A stretch of DNA of 64,000 bases from Lycocorax pyrrhopterus obiensis (taxonomy: Eukaryota > Chordata > Aves > Passeriformes > Paradisaeidae): assembly GCA_014706295.1 (NCBI GenBank), contig JACSVZ010000028.1:1158263-1222262 (forward strand). The letters are read 5' to 3'. The notes below the pieces were generated by a model. The model was not told the origin of the DNA, ran no database searches, and worked only from the letters and a program-made list of their open reading frames with translations. This document shows positions 13,601 to 35,759 of the stretch, piece after piece. Both the position numbers and the translations under genes were made by a program. How positions within the stretch are numbered: position 1 is the stretch's first letter; each line of letters starts with the position of its first letter.

Positions 13601-16511
13601 GTTATAACAGGCAAAGGTTCAGTTATCACTTTATAACTAGAAGGCAAGATATTAAAAATTCCCCCTCAAAGAAAGACCCCGAACCTGTTCAGACCCGCTG
13701 CTGTCACCTGATTTGGTTCCCATTTCTTGTTTGAGCAACACAGACACAGAGATCACCCAATGAAATATCACCTAAAGTACAAAACCACCGGGACAGTCAT
13801 CAAATGACTCAAAAATCACTTTGATAGATGCTAAGCATCCTCAAAACAGCTCAGCAGGAAGCAGGAGTGACCTCAAAGGAGATCTAAACCAAGAGGCCTC
13901 ACTTGTGAAAGAGCACATGAACTCCTTCACCAGCCCGAGGCATCCAAACCTCCCAGGGAAACACGGAAAACTTCATCCCAAATGGTGTCAGTGCAAGGCA
14001 GAGGAAGAAAATCAATATGAGCTGGGTGAGGCTGAGGGGAACTGGGGCCACCAGTTCTGTATTTCAGGGCACCTGAATGGGAAAACCCCTCCAGAATCCT
14101 CCCTACAGCCACGGGACCTTTAAAAAATCACATATTTTACAGTATGGAAGGATATTCATGTTATTACAGAGAACGATGTGCTCCCAAGAGAACAATGCCA
14201 AGCACTTCTCTGTGATCCCAGCCAGGAGCTGCCTTGGTGTCACACTGGAATTATCAATTTCAGTGCTTGATAAGCAGCAAAACCCGTCTCGGTCTTCCAA
14301 AATTCCCTCTCTGTGGCAATTCAGGCCTGTAACTGTCAGCAGATTCAAAGGCCACAAGGCAACTTCCCATCTGAAACCAGGAATCCTTCCTGTTAAACCC
14401 CACAGCTCCAGCCTGGCCAGGCTGCCATTTCAGTTCCCTAAACACCAAACAGCCTTAAAATTGCAAAAACTGAGCTTATAAAGCACATGGGTTTGAAAAT
14501 TCAAGTTGCCCTGGAAATAAACTTCATAGATATCCACACATATTCAGTCCATATCCTTCCTGGTTTGTGGGGAATATGGGAATTCAAGAAGAAACCTCAC
14601 TAAAAAAAATCCAGCAGCAAACACCCAGCAGGTCTCTCTTCCCCAGCCTCTACCCCACTCCTGAATTAAATGATGATTAAAAAGAAATCTAACGATCTTA
14701 TCATTTCCTGGAATAAAACAGCTACAGACTATTTTTTTTTTTAAATTAAGAAAGCTACAAGTGTTTCCAGAAACATTTCACAGCCACTTTTGGATGTGTG
14801 GGAATTCGATGAGAGAGAAAATGCCATTTGAGTTTCTCCTTTTCCCTTACATATGTCATTTAATCTGAAAACCCAAAAGCTGTTATGTCACTGTCTGTAG
14901 TTAGAACTTCTAGGAGTCGTGATGTGTCCCAAAATATCTCTGATGAGGGGAAAAAAGGACTGATGACTAAAGAGGAGAGAAAAGATGTTTAATTGCCAGA
15001 AAGTCAGGATTTCAGAGCTCCAGATTCCTGGTGCTGCTCCACCAGACACCACCTGTGAAATCCTGGATAAATCTACTTTGTGCCTCAGTTTTCTTCAATT
15101 AAAAAACAGAATCAGGATCATTAAGGTTCAAAAAGACCTCCAAGATCATCAAGTCTGATCAAATCCCACCAGGATCATTAAACTGTGTTAGGAAATGGAG
15201 AGTGTGTTGTTCTCCCCCCGGGATTTGAGGATAAAAGGTGTATTTGGAAAGATAAATTCATCAAGACACAGCAGCAGGAGGTACCAGGGCATCCCAGGAG
15301 CACAGGAGGCAGGAATTCCTCCTGTAGGAATTGCTCCTAGAGCACTTCACCCAGGACTCTCGGGGTGGAAAGTGGAGCTGGAGCCAGGAGTTTCCATTTT
15401 GAAGGAATTAAGGCCCAGGAGGATGATGAGATTTGAGCAGCAACACAACAACAAACCCCAGACAAAGCAAACGTGTCACCGAGCGCTCGACCTGCCCCCT
15501 GTGAGCAGGGAGAGCACATGGATTGCTGAGATTCCCAACACTCCTGGCTGTTCCTCCCCCGGGGAAGCCTCGTGTGAGACGGCTCAGACCCCACCAAAAA
15601 CCTGCGGGGCGACCACGATGCCTGGGAAGCGCAATCCCCCCCTCTGGAATCCCAGCAGCAGGGGGAGGGCAGAGCCCCCCGAACCGAGCCTCTCCCGGTG
15701 GGATCCCTGCGGCCATCCAGCCGCATCCCTGCTGAGGAGCTGATCCTGCAGGCGGGGAACGCTTCCCAGGGAACATTTCCTTGGGAACACTTCCCAGGGA
15801 ACGTTCCCCGGCCGCTGCCGTCGCTCCTCAGCCGCCCTCAGCACCGGCTGCCCCGGGGGGGCACCGGCCGCTCCCCGGCGCTCTCCCGGCTCCCACAGAA
15901 CCGGGATCCCGAGGGAAACGGGAAAACCTCCCGGCCCCCTCCCCCGGGCCTGAAGCGAGGCACAAACCGCCTTGGAAACACAACTCCAAGCATGGATTTG
16001 CTTCACCCCATCCCAGAGGGGGCTCGGGGGCCGCCCTAGCCCCGGGCACTGCCCGTGGCACCGCCTCCCCCGACCCCCGCCCGCCGGACAGCTCCGCACC
16101 GAGCCGCCCCGCCGCCGAACAGGGCAGCGGGAACCGGGCAGCGGGACCCGGGGCGGGCACGGCCGGGGCGGGGGGCGCGGGGGCAGCACCAGCGATCCTT
16201 AATCCCGGGAATCAGCGGGGGAGGCCCGGCTCGGGGGCAGACCCGAGGAGAGCGGACGGCACCGCGGGTCGGCCCGGCCCAGCCCGGTTCGGCCCCGGGA
16301 GATCCGGCGGGGGCTGCGGCCCTAAGGCCGGGGCGGGGCAGCCCCTGAGGTAAAAAGGAGAGGGGGCGGCCCCGGAGCGCCGCCCCCGCGGTTCGCAGCG
16401 CCGCCCCCCGCCGTCCCCCCGCGCCAGGAGCCGCCCGGTGCCGGCCGGGCCCCGCGGGCGGGGCGGCGGCGCCGCTTCCCTCACCTTCGCCTCCACCAGC
16501 TCCGCCGCCAT
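1682..16511 (-). CDS. PIAS4: PIAS4 (PIASy), SUMO E3 ligase, 11 coding exons, 494 aa
   Basis: SP-RING SUMO E3 ligase; it promotes SUMO transfer from UBC9 to nuclear substrates and represses STAT and SMAD signalling. Coding exons on the minus strand, in order: 16485-16511, 13135-13567, 9598-9682, 8419-8460, 8027-8117, 7584-7712, 7398-7503, 4877-4950, 4207-4367, 2366-2496, 1682-1887 (stop). They sum to 1485 nt with consistent phases and GT/AG sites. Exon 1 encodes MAAELVEAK. Exon 2 holds the SAP domain with the LQMLLGF helix; the PINIT region (CRPINLTHL) is near residues 240-250. The SP-RING spans about 339-370 with Cys339, Cys344, His346, Cys349, Cys367 and Cys370. A SUMO-interacting motif VDLTLD (452-457) precedes an acidic Ser/Glu/Asp tract and a basic PKRR stretch. 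Exon 3 is too short to stand out and was found by matching residues around [12 protein letters not shown]. Human PIAS4 is 510 aa; the difference lies in the linker and tail. Confidence 0.97.
1965..2325 (+). mobile_element. CR1 LINE 3' fragment
   Basis: The fragment has the avian CR1 3' order: acidic-tract remnant, TGCCCAGAGCAGCTGTGGCTG, CCCTGGATCCCTGGAAGTGTCCA, then TTCCAATCC and an ATTCTGTGATT tail. It sits in PIAS4 intron 10, antisense to the gene. Confidence 0.9.
4545..4862 (+). mobile_element. CR1 LINE 3' fragment
   Basis: Same CR1 3' landmarks as the 1965 copy (GGACAAGGGATGGAGGGACA, GCAGCTGTGGCTGCCCCTGG) ending near TGATTCCATGG, just before PIAS4 exon 8. Antisense to PIAS4, in intron 8. 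Confidence 0.9.
6318..6712 (+). mobile_element. CR1 LINE 3' fragment
   Basis: Longer than the neighbouring copies: it begins with the CAGCCTGGAGAAGACAAGG portion of the CR1 3' ORF and ends in CCATTCTGAGATTCTCTGATT. It lies in PIAS4 intron 7. Confidence 0.9.
9700..13080. other. PIAS4 intron 2, non-coding apart from one CR1
   Basis: Unique, moderately AT-rich sequence between PIAS4 exons 2 and 3. Apart from the CR1 at about 12.65-12.9 kb I see no exon, RNA gene or tandem array; short ORFs show no protein signature. Confidence 0.6.
12655..12900 (-). mobile_element. CR1 LINE 3' fragment (reverse orientation)
   Basis: Reads as the reverse complement of the CR1 3' consensus: GAATGGTTTGGGTTGGAAGG at the left edge, then the CAGCCACAGCTGCTCTGGGC block. 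It is in the sense direction of PIAS4, in intron 2. Confidence 0.9.
13568..16484. other. PIAS4 intron 1 with a short CR1-like scrap
   Basis: Intron between the nine-codon first exon and exon 2. A CR1-like scrap (about 15115-15175, AAAAAGACCTCCAAGATCATC) is visible. From about 15.7 kb it grades into the PIAS4 CpG island. No other supportable gene. Confidence 0.6.
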
Positions 16512-16516
16512 CTTGG
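16504..16516 (-). promoter_or_regulatory. YY1-type element overlapping the PIAS4 start codon
   Basis: The minus strand reads CCAAGATGGCGGC, an extended YY1 consensus in which the ATG is the PIAS4 initiator. It lies in a CpG island (about 15.7-17.1 kb) with several GC boxes and no TATA. YY1 motifs overlapping the start codon or the base just downstream of the start site are a known class in TATA-less promoters; actual binding is inferred. Confidence 0.65.
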
Positions 16517-16824
16517 GCCTCCAGCGTCCACCGCGCCGGGCGCCGCCGCCGGGTCACGTGACGCCCTCGCGCTGAGGGGCGGGACCGCGGCGCGAGCACC
16601 GCCCAATCCACGCGCGCGCTCCTCGCTCCCCGGCCACGCCCCCGAGCCACGCCCCACAAGGCCACGCCTTCCCGGCAGCCTTAAAGGGGCCGCGCTCCGT
16701 TAACCGGGGACGCACCGGGGGGACACCGGCGGGAGCGGGGATGGGAGCGGCGGGGGCGGGGATGGAGGCGGCTCCGCAGGCACTACGGGAGGGGGAGTGG
16801 GCGGGCAGGCGGTGGGTGCTGCCC

Positions 16825-16837
16825 CCAAGATGGCGGC
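16825..16837 (+). promoter_or_regulatory. Second, inverted YY1-type element
   Basis: The identical 13-mer CCAAGATGGCGGC on the opposite strand, about 310 bp from the PIAS4 copy. Its ATG (16830-16832) opens a plus-strand frame that runs to a strong GTAAGTG donor-like site at about 17124. It suggests a divergent transcript from the same island; no coding function is claimed. Confidence 0.5.
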
Positions 16838-17164
16838 AAGTGGGTGCCCCGGGGCAGGGCAGGGTCGGTGGGGCCCGGTGGGCTCGGCCCGAGGTTCCGC
16901 CGCCGTCCCGGAGCCCTGTGGGCAGTCCCCGTTGAAGAGGGAAGCGCTGGGGGTGTCCTGGAGGAGGCTGCGGGCTCTGGGAGGGGAGGGATGGGGATGG
17001 GGATGGGGAAGGGTCCCGGTGCCCCGGTTCCCGCGGGAAGGGGGGGCTGGGGAAGGGAACCTCCTGGCCAAAATTCGCTCCGTGGCAGCGACATCCCAGA
17101 GACCCTCCAGCCCTCCTGCCCCAGTAAGTGTTTGTGCCCCTTTCTGCAAATTAACCCATCGCTT

Positions 17165-17240
17165 ATTAAAAGTACCTTTTATATAGTAATAATTATAATA
17201 ATAACAATATATATAATAATACATTTAGATAATATATTGC
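17165..17240. repeat. AT-rich low-complexity block
   Basis: A run of TAATAATTATAATAATAACA-type sequence between two GC-rich islands, probably an expanded A-rich tail or microsatellite. No function is evident. Confidence 0.6.
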
Positions 17241-17289
17241 AGCCTGCAGGTTCCTCCCGATAGGCAGCTCCGATCTCTGCTCTCTGGGA

Positions 17290-17530
17290 GCAGGAACAGG
17301 ACCCAGGGAACGGCCGGAGCTGTGGCAGGGGAATTTGGGATGGAGATCAGGGCAAGGTTCTTCTCCCAGAGGGTGCTGGGCACTGCCCAGGCTCCCCAGG
17401 GAATGGGCACATTCCCGAGGCTGCCAGAGCTCCAGGAGCGTTGGGACAACACTCTGGGACAGGGTGGGGTTGTTGGGGTCTGTGCAGGGCCAGGGGTTGG
17501 ACTCGATGATCTTCAGGGGCAACTCCAGTG
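17290..17530 (+). mobile_element. CR1-family fragment (divergent subfamily)
   Basis: Landmarks GGGAACGGCCGGAGCTGTGG, AGGGTGCTGGGCACTGCCCA and a terminal GGACTCGATGATCTTCAGGG mark another CR1 lineage. Close relatives occur at about 46.49 and 54.08 kb in this window. Confidence 0.8.
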
Positions 17531-17889
17531 TTTGGGGTGAAACGCTGCACTGGGAGAGGTTTTCCAGCACTTTCCTTGCCATCAACCCCACACACTAATT
17601 AACCGAAAAGGCAATTAACAGTTTCTCAGGAAGACCAGGATGTTAATCAGGTTTCCCAGTTTTCTGTTCCAGGCTGGCAAAAGCCAGGGTTGGTGATAAA
17701 AACCCTGGATTGCTATGGAAACCCCGAAGGCCGATAATTCATCCTGTCACGGTGGGAGAGCTGGGGCCAAATCCATCCTGGGTGTAGCTCCATCGCTGTC
17801 CTGTCTGTCCCTGCCTGGCACAGGCTGGGAGTGTGCTGGGAATTTGGGAGCTGCCGGTGAGGCGGTGTGGGGACAGTGGCTTGGATTAA

Positions 17890-18258
17890 GGCCGAATTGG
17901 GATTGTTCAACCTGGAGAAGTTTCGGGGGGAGCTGTTTGCAGGCCTGAAGGGGCTGACAAGAAATAGGGAGAGACGCTTGGGACAAGGGATGGAGGGACA
18001 GGACACAGGGAATGGCTTCCCACTGCCAGAGGGCAGGGATGGATGGGATATTGGGAAGGAATTCCTGTCTGTGAGGGTGATGAGACCCTGGCACAGGGTG
18101 CCCAGAGCAGCTGTGGCTGCCCCTGGATCCCTGGAAGTGTCCAAGGCCAGGCTGGACGGGGCTTGGAGCAACCTGGGACAGTGGGAAGTGTCCCTGCCAT
18201 GGCAGGGGTGGGACTGGATGTTCCTTAATGTCCCTCCCGACCCAACCATTCCATGACT
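17890..18258 (+). mobile_element. CR1 LINE 3' fragment
   Basis: Full set of CR1 3' landmarks, ending in CCCAACCATTCCATGACTCC. It lies between the PIAS4 and EEF2 CpG islands. Confidence 0.9.
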
Positions 18259-18889
18259 CCATGATTTTTGTGAGCTTTAACGCCGATGAGGGCGCACGGG
18301 GACGGCTCGGAGCCCGAGCTCTGCGGCTCCGTGACAGCCCCTGCCCGGGTGTGGGGGGGTCAGGCCGGCGCCGGTCCCGCCGGTCCCCCCGGTCGGTCCC
18401 GGTGCCCCCGCGCTCCTCCCCGCCCGCAGGGAGCGCTGCAGCACCGGCACCCCCGGTGCGCCCGGAGCACGCGCAGTGCGGGCACCCTGCGGGACCGGGG
18501 CGGGGCGGGCCGGACCCACCGCTGCCCGGGACCGGTGCTTGCCACCGACGCGGACACCGGGCTCAGCCCTACCGCCTTCTCCCTGTGGCCGAGCTCCCGT
18601 GCTCGCCTGCCGCTCGGTGGCACGGGCGGCGGGGTTCTCACCGCTCCGAGGGCGGCCTCGCCGACCCCGGTGCACCGGGCCGCTTCCCACACCGGCAGCG
18701 GGACGGGCGGACTTTCCCCTCGGCGCAGCCCGGGCAGGTCGGGGCTGTCGCTGCCGGTCGCTGTGGTCCCGGTGCAGTCGCGGTGACACCCACGTGGTGC
18801 CGGCGAGGCGGAACAGCCTCCCGACCATAGAGCCCGCGGGATAGAGCGGCGCGGCCGCGCACGCGCTCGGCCCAGGCCCTGCCCCCCGG

Positions 18890-18945
18890 TGGTGCCGCCC
18901 TATAAGAAGGCACCGGCTGACGTCAGCGCTCTCTTCCGCCCGCTC
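18890..18945 (+). promoter_or_regulatory. EEF2: EEF2 core promoter: TATA-like box, CRE, 5'TOP start
   Basis: TATAAG at 18901-18906 and a perfect palindromic CRE (TGACGTCA) at 18918-18925. A pyrimidine run CTCTTCCGCC begins at about 18931, the expected distance from the TATA. A C followed by pyrimidines at the start site is the 5'TOP signature of translation-factor and ribosomal-protein mRNAs, giving mTOR/LARP1-dependent translation. The implied 5'UTR is about 97 nt to the ATG at 19028. The start site itself is inferred. Confidence 0.8.
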
Positions 18946-19027
18946 TGCGCTCGCCAGCGAGACAGGGCCGAGCCACCGCCATTGCCGCGACCCCCCCGCC
19001 CCGCAGCATCCGCCGCCATCCGCCACC

Positions 19028-27191
<8,164 letters not shown>

Positions 27192-27640
27192 TGAAACTCA
27201 TGGAACTCTGGGAGGACAGGAAAAATTTAATTAATTAGCGTTATCACCCATGCGCGGAGGGGGTTAGGAACGCCCGTGACCACCATCTTGTTAATTAATG
27301 GGTTTCATAGCGATTTTGAGAACTTCAAATAAGGAAAACAAATGAGAAAAAAGTAAAAAAAAAAAAAGCCTTATAGGTTTCTGTGTTGCACATGACTCAT
27401 CTTTGCCATTGTAACTAAAACATTTCCACTAGATCTGCCCAATTCTGTATTTATTTGACTCAAGAAAAAAAAAAATACTGCTGCAGAGTGGCCCGGAGTT
27501 GGGGGGGGGGGGAGCCTTGCTTAAACCGAAAAGGAGGACAAGGAAAACGGGGAGAGAGAGAGAGAAGGGGTGAGGATGCCTTATCTGCAGCGTGACTGTC
27601 CGTCGTGCCCATCGCCGCCTGTATTAGTGCCACTGGAATT

Positions 27641-27646
27641 AATAAA
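27641..27646 (+). terminator. EEF2: EEF2 poly(A) signal
   Basis: AATAAA 450 nt after the stop, followed by a G/T-rich stretch (TGGTGACG, then TTTTTTGGGGGGTGTTTTG) that fits a downstream element. The implied 3'UTR is about 470 nt. Confidence 0.8.
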
Positions 27647-27699
27647 ATTGGATAAATGGTGACGAAAAGTGAAATTTTTTGGGGGGTGTTTTGAAGGGT

Positions 27700-27990
27700 G
27701 AGGGTGGCGCCCTCTGGTGGGGGAGAGAGGGTGGCGCCAACAGCGTGCACCCACCCTTGGCCCCGCCCACCTTCCGCGAGAGGCCCCGCCCCGCCGAACG
27801 GCGGGGCGGGGCCTCTCGCGGAAGGTGGGCGGGGCCAAGGGTGGGCGGGAGGGCTGGTGGTGAATGGGGGTGATGCGAATGTGGGCGGGGCTTCATGCGG
27901 AGGTGGGCGTGGTTTCGTGAGGGAGGGGGCGGGGCCTGCTGTGGTGGAATGTGGCGGCGGCGACGCGGGCGGCGGCGGCGGCTCAGGTTG
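27700..27990 (+). promoter_or_regulatory. DAPK3: DAPK3 CpG-island promoter and candidate non-coding exon 1
   Basis: TATA-less GC-box-rich island that includes the palindrome and ends in CGGCGG repeats (about 27950-27980). CTCAG followed by GTTGGG near 27986 is a possible exon 1 donor. The splice partner is a clear acceptor at 28770-28771 after a pyrimidine tract, making exon 2 28772-28917 with 84 nt of 5'UTR. Transcription start and exon 1 limits are inferred. Confidence 0.55.
27750..27845. repeat. 96-bp palindrome, 47-bp perfect arms, in DAPK3 CpG island
   Basis: Left arm 27750-27796 and right arm 27799-27845 are exact reverse complements, separated by only AA (27797-27798). The arms are GC-rich with GC boxes (CCCCGCCC) and a TCGCG core. 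The palindrome lies about 100 bp after the EEF2 poly(A) signal and about 1 kb before the DAPK3 ATG. Symmetry stops abruptly at both ends. Confidence 0.95.
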
Positions 27991-28019
27991 GGAGTGCGGG
28001 GGAAGGGGGGTGCCGGTGA

Positions 28020-28600
28020 AAATGAGGGGTCTGTGAGGGGCGATGTGGGGTGGGAAGGGAGGGTGAGGGGCTGTGCGGGTGGGAGAGGGGTGATGGAGGG
28101 AGGGCGGGTGGGGTGGGGAGGGAGGGATGGCGCGGGGAGGGGTGTGTGGGGGTTGAGGCCTGTGGGGTGGGGTGGGGAAGGAAAGGGAGGGATTGGGGGG
28201 GGTTGTGGGGCCTGTGGGGCTGGGAGGCGCTGTGGGTCGGGATTGGGGGGTTGTGGGGTCTGTGGGATAGGGAGGGGCTATGGGGGATCGGGATTGGGAG
28301 GGGCCGTGGGGCTGAAAAAGGAGGAGGAGGGATTAGGATGGGGGGGGATGTGGAGAGGGGAAGGGATGGGGTGGGACTGGGGGGCTGTGGGGAATTGGAA
28401 TGGGGAGAGGCTGTGGGGCAGGAAAGGGATGTGCAGGGATTGGGAAGAGAGTGGGTGTAGGGCCCGTGGGGGATTGGGTGGGGGGCTGTGGGGCAGGGAG
28501 GGTCAGTGGAGGATTGGGATAGGAGGGGAAGTGGGCCAGGAAAGGGATGAGGAGGAGGATGGGGTGGACAGCGGGTGTGGGGCCTGTGGAGCAGGGAAAG
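28020..28600 (+). repeat. G-rich imperfect tandem tract in DAPK3 intron 1
   Basis: Degenerate repeats of GGGGCTGTGGGG and GGGATTGGGA motifs with strong G-over-C excess on the transcribed gene's non-template strand. Many closely spaced G-runs could form quadruplexes. The skew also makes long minus-strand open frames that are not genes. Confidence 0.7.
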
Positions 28601-28855
28601 GCTGCGGCCCCCTCCCCTTCTCTGTCCCCCGGGTTTTGGGGTGTGGGGAGACCGGGGGACATCCCCGGGACTAACCCGTGCCCCACGGCCCGCCCGGCCT
28701 GGGGCTGTGCATCCCCGGGGAGTCGGGATCCCTGTGCTGGGTGTGAGCCCCCCTTTTTCCCGGTGCCACAGGTGCTGATCCCCAGCTGCTCCCCCCTGCC
28801 GACATCCAGCGCTGGCAGCACCGGGGCGGCTCCCGCTCCAGAGGGCCCCGCAGCC

Positions 28856-32501
<3,646 letters not shown>

Positions 32502-32953
32502 CCCGGCCGGCCCCGGGGGCTCCGGCACTCCCCGGTCCCCCTGCTCGCCCCGGTCAGCGTCCCCCGGCCCTGCCGGCGTGGGGAGGAGGCTTGTGCCTCC
32601 CCGGAGCCCCCAGCTCGGGGGGCTGGGGCTGTGCCGCCCCGGGCTTTGGCTTCCTGCGTGCAGCTCCTGCCTGGCTCGTGTCCCCGCGCTCCCCGTCACC
32701 GCCGCCGCGCTCGGGGCCGTTTGTCCCCACCCCACCCGGGTCCCCGAGCTGCCCCAGTGCCCCATGGGGGGTTGGTGGGCAGACCCCCCCCCCCTACACT
32801 ACAGCAGCAGCCACGTGTGGGCTGGGACCAAGGACTGATCCCTGCGTGGCCTCGCACTCTGCAGCCCCCCGGGTGGCCCCTGTGCCCCCCACTCCCCCTG
32901 GGGTGCTGCACCCCTTGTCCCCCTGTCCCAGCCCTCGTTCTCCCTTTTCCCAG

Positions 32954-32959
32954 AATAAA
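32954..32959 (+). terminator. DAPK3: DAPK3 poly(A) signal
   Basis: AATAAA 453 nt after the stop, followed by GGTTTCTTTGTAGTGGG, a GT-rich downstream element. Confidence 0.85.
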
Positions 32960-32999
32960 GGTTTCTTTGTAGTGGGGCGGCTGCCTCAGCTCCTGCCAT

Positions 33000-35240
33000 G
33001 GGGGGACATGGGGTGGGAGGGGGATAAGGATGTGCCACGTGGTGACAACTCCCCCACTGTGCTCCCATCCCAAAGAGATTTCCTTAATTTGGGAGGGAAA
33101 AGGCTTTTTTTTCCTTACGAGCCCCAGTGCTGGTGGGTGAGCTCGCTGGCATGGAGGGAAGTCTAGGGATGGTCTGTGGGGTGTTCCCAGGCTGGGGTAG
33201 CCCCCAGCCCCTCTTGCCTCAGATCCCTCACTCCTGGGGACAGGGGGAGCCAGGTCCCAGAGCACCGCATTCCGGAGAACACCAGAGGAGGGATCAGCTT
33301 TACCTTGGGAGCACCCAGGGCTTTCCGACTGCCTGTGGCCCCGTGGAGCCAAGATCCAGCTGAATTTGATCTGGGGAATCACCAGCCAAATCCCAGGGCT
33401 GGCAGGCGTCCCCCTGGCTGGCCACGGTGGGTTCACCTCCGGCTCAGCTCCGGGCTCAGGGGATTTGCTCCATTTAGGATTTATTTCTTGCTCTGCTGCA
33501 GCCCCTGCGGCTCCCTGGGGATCAGGGGGGCAGAGGGGCCGTGCCCCATGTCCCTGTCCCTGCTGACGTCCCAACAGGTGTAGGTTTCATCCCCACCCAT
33601 GGGACACGTGGACCTGCTGATAATTTAATCTGCCCTGGTGTTCCCTGCCAAGGCTCTTGGCTCCCACGGGAAATGGCGTCACTGGGGCTGTTCCGGTGTC
33701 CAGCACAGCCACGGGGTCTGGCCATGGTGAGGGGACACCTGGGGGCTTGGAGCCCTCATCCTGCCCCATCCAGGCACTGTGTCCTGGGGGGCTGGGGAGC
33801 CTTTGGGGTGCGGATTTGGATGGAGCCCCAGCTCTGTCGGCAGAGGCAGTGGGTGAAAGGATGTATGGAAATCCTATAGCGCCGGCTGTTCCTGAGCCGG
33901 GCAAAGTTCACATAGTGAGAAACCTTCCCGGATTCTCCTCGTGCCGAGGGTTTGGGTTTCACACTCCCAAAAGGCTCTTGGCAGTCACTGGTCATTCACC
34001 CCAGCCAAGGAGCTGCACTGCCCCAGAGCAGCAGGGGATCTCACCCACGTGGATGTACAAAATTACACCAAAATAGCTCTAAAAAAGCAGAATTTGGGGT
34101 GTGATTCATGGTTTCATGAGTGTACTAATCCTAAAGCCTGTAGGAACTCATGTGCAGAATGAACGGGATGTGCTGCTCCAGGGGGATTCCGGTGCTGAGA
34201 TGTTACTGGGATCTTCTGCTCCAGTCCCCTCTTTGCAGCTGGAGCTGCCACCACCCCGGGACGTTTCATTCTCTGTGGACAGAGATACCAAAATGCCTTT
34301 TTTAGGCTTCAATTTCTGCTTCCCAGAGTTTGGCAGGAGGTGGGAGCGAGAGCTTTTCCCTTATAAGTCTTCACAAACCCCAAACGCTTCTGCACAGTTT
34401 AAACCGACCCGTGAATGCACAGGGAACCCCCATGGAAGCCACTGTTGCATCCCACTGGGATCTTCTGTTCCTGCCAGGGAGCTGAGCCGTGGGAAATGCT
34501 CCGTGTGGGAATGAGGGTGACAGGTCACAGCAGGGTGTCCCTGGCCATGGAATGGTGTGATCAGAGTGGGGTGAGTGTCCCCAGGCACGTTCGGTGCTGC
34601 ACACCAGGAAATCTCCCTTTTTATAGGCTGGGGAAGCCAGGGGTGCCAGCAGGACCCAGAGCCCTTTCTGGCCATGGGATCCCTGCTCAGGACTGCTGGA
34701 AGATCATCGGTGTAAGATGAGGACAAGGAGATGAATCTGGCTCCCCTCTGCTGCAGCACCAGGCTGGAAGCCCCCCCTCGGTGGGTTTTTGGGTGACTCC
34801 TCACTAATCTGTGGCAGCTGCTTTTCCAGAGCACTGTTTCTAATTCAGGCCCCAAAACCTTGGGAAGGGTCCCCCCAGCCAAGTTATTTCAGTGCCTGAG
34901 AGCTCCCAGTACTCACCCCACAGGTTCTGTATGGACAGGCACCACACGTATTCAGGGATATCACTGCCCTGGCACTGCCCTCTCTCAAGCTGAAATTTGG
35001 ATGGTTTCAGTATTAATGCCTGAAATGGTTCCTAGGGAAGCACAGTTTTCATTTCTCATTCCCTGAGAAATCCCCCCAATTCACCTCGTGGATTTAAATT
35101 CAAACCGAGCCATTCCCACCTGGCTGGGGGCCTGTGTGAGCACCCAAACCCAACCGGTGGCACGTGGAAGGAGGTTTGAAGCCACTCGTGGCTGGAACAT
35201 CAAACACGCAGGAAAAAGGGGCTGCTGTTGTTTTGGAGGA
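33000..35240. other. Convergent intergenic spacer DAPK3/NMRK2
   Basis: About 2.2 kb of unique sequence between two converging genes. No protein-like ORF, RNA gene, CR1 copy or tandem array recognised. Confidence 0.6.
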
Positions 35241-35254
35241 GCTTCATACCCATT

Positions 35255-35260
35255 TTTATT
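35255..35260 (-). terminator. NMRK2: NMRK2 poly(A) signal
   Basis: TTTATT on plus, so AATAAA on minus, about 500 nt of genomic distance after the stop. An AATAAA also occurs on the plus strand at 35263-35268, so signals for both directions nearly touch. Confidence 0.65.
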
Positions 35261-35759
35261 GCAATAAAGCTCAGTGATGAATTAAATCAGGACATGAAAA
35301 GGAGACCGAAGTGGATTTTTACGGAACTGAAGAAATGATTTTACAAACAAGCCTTGCACGAAGCCTTCCCATCTGCAGGAGCACCCAAGCGGGAGCTCTC
35401 TCGTTTTCCCAGCACAGCTCTACCCGCTCTGCTATAAAAACGCCATTTCCAACTTCTCTGTAAGCCAGTGGAATATAAAATAATTACAAAAAAAAAACCC
35501 CACCAAGGCGATCCTGTCCATCTGGTGGGAATAAGTTATCCTCAGTTTTCAATTATATACAGAAGGGACTTGCCAAGGGCAGCGGGAGAGGAGTTCACAC
35601 GAATCACCCCCATCCCCACTTCCAAGTATTATTTACATCGCGCTGTACACGGATCTTCCGCATCTCCCCAGACCCTGGAAAGCAGGAAGGGAAAAAGGGT
35701 GAGACCCAAGCTGTTCCCAGCACAATCCCTCCTGTTCCAGCCCTCTGGCTTTTAGTTAC

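Noticed and set aside
18228..18844. GC-rich frames between PIAS4 and EEF2
   Set aside because: All six frames stay open because of CpG-island composition just upstream of the EEF2 TATA; no start context or domain supports a gene.
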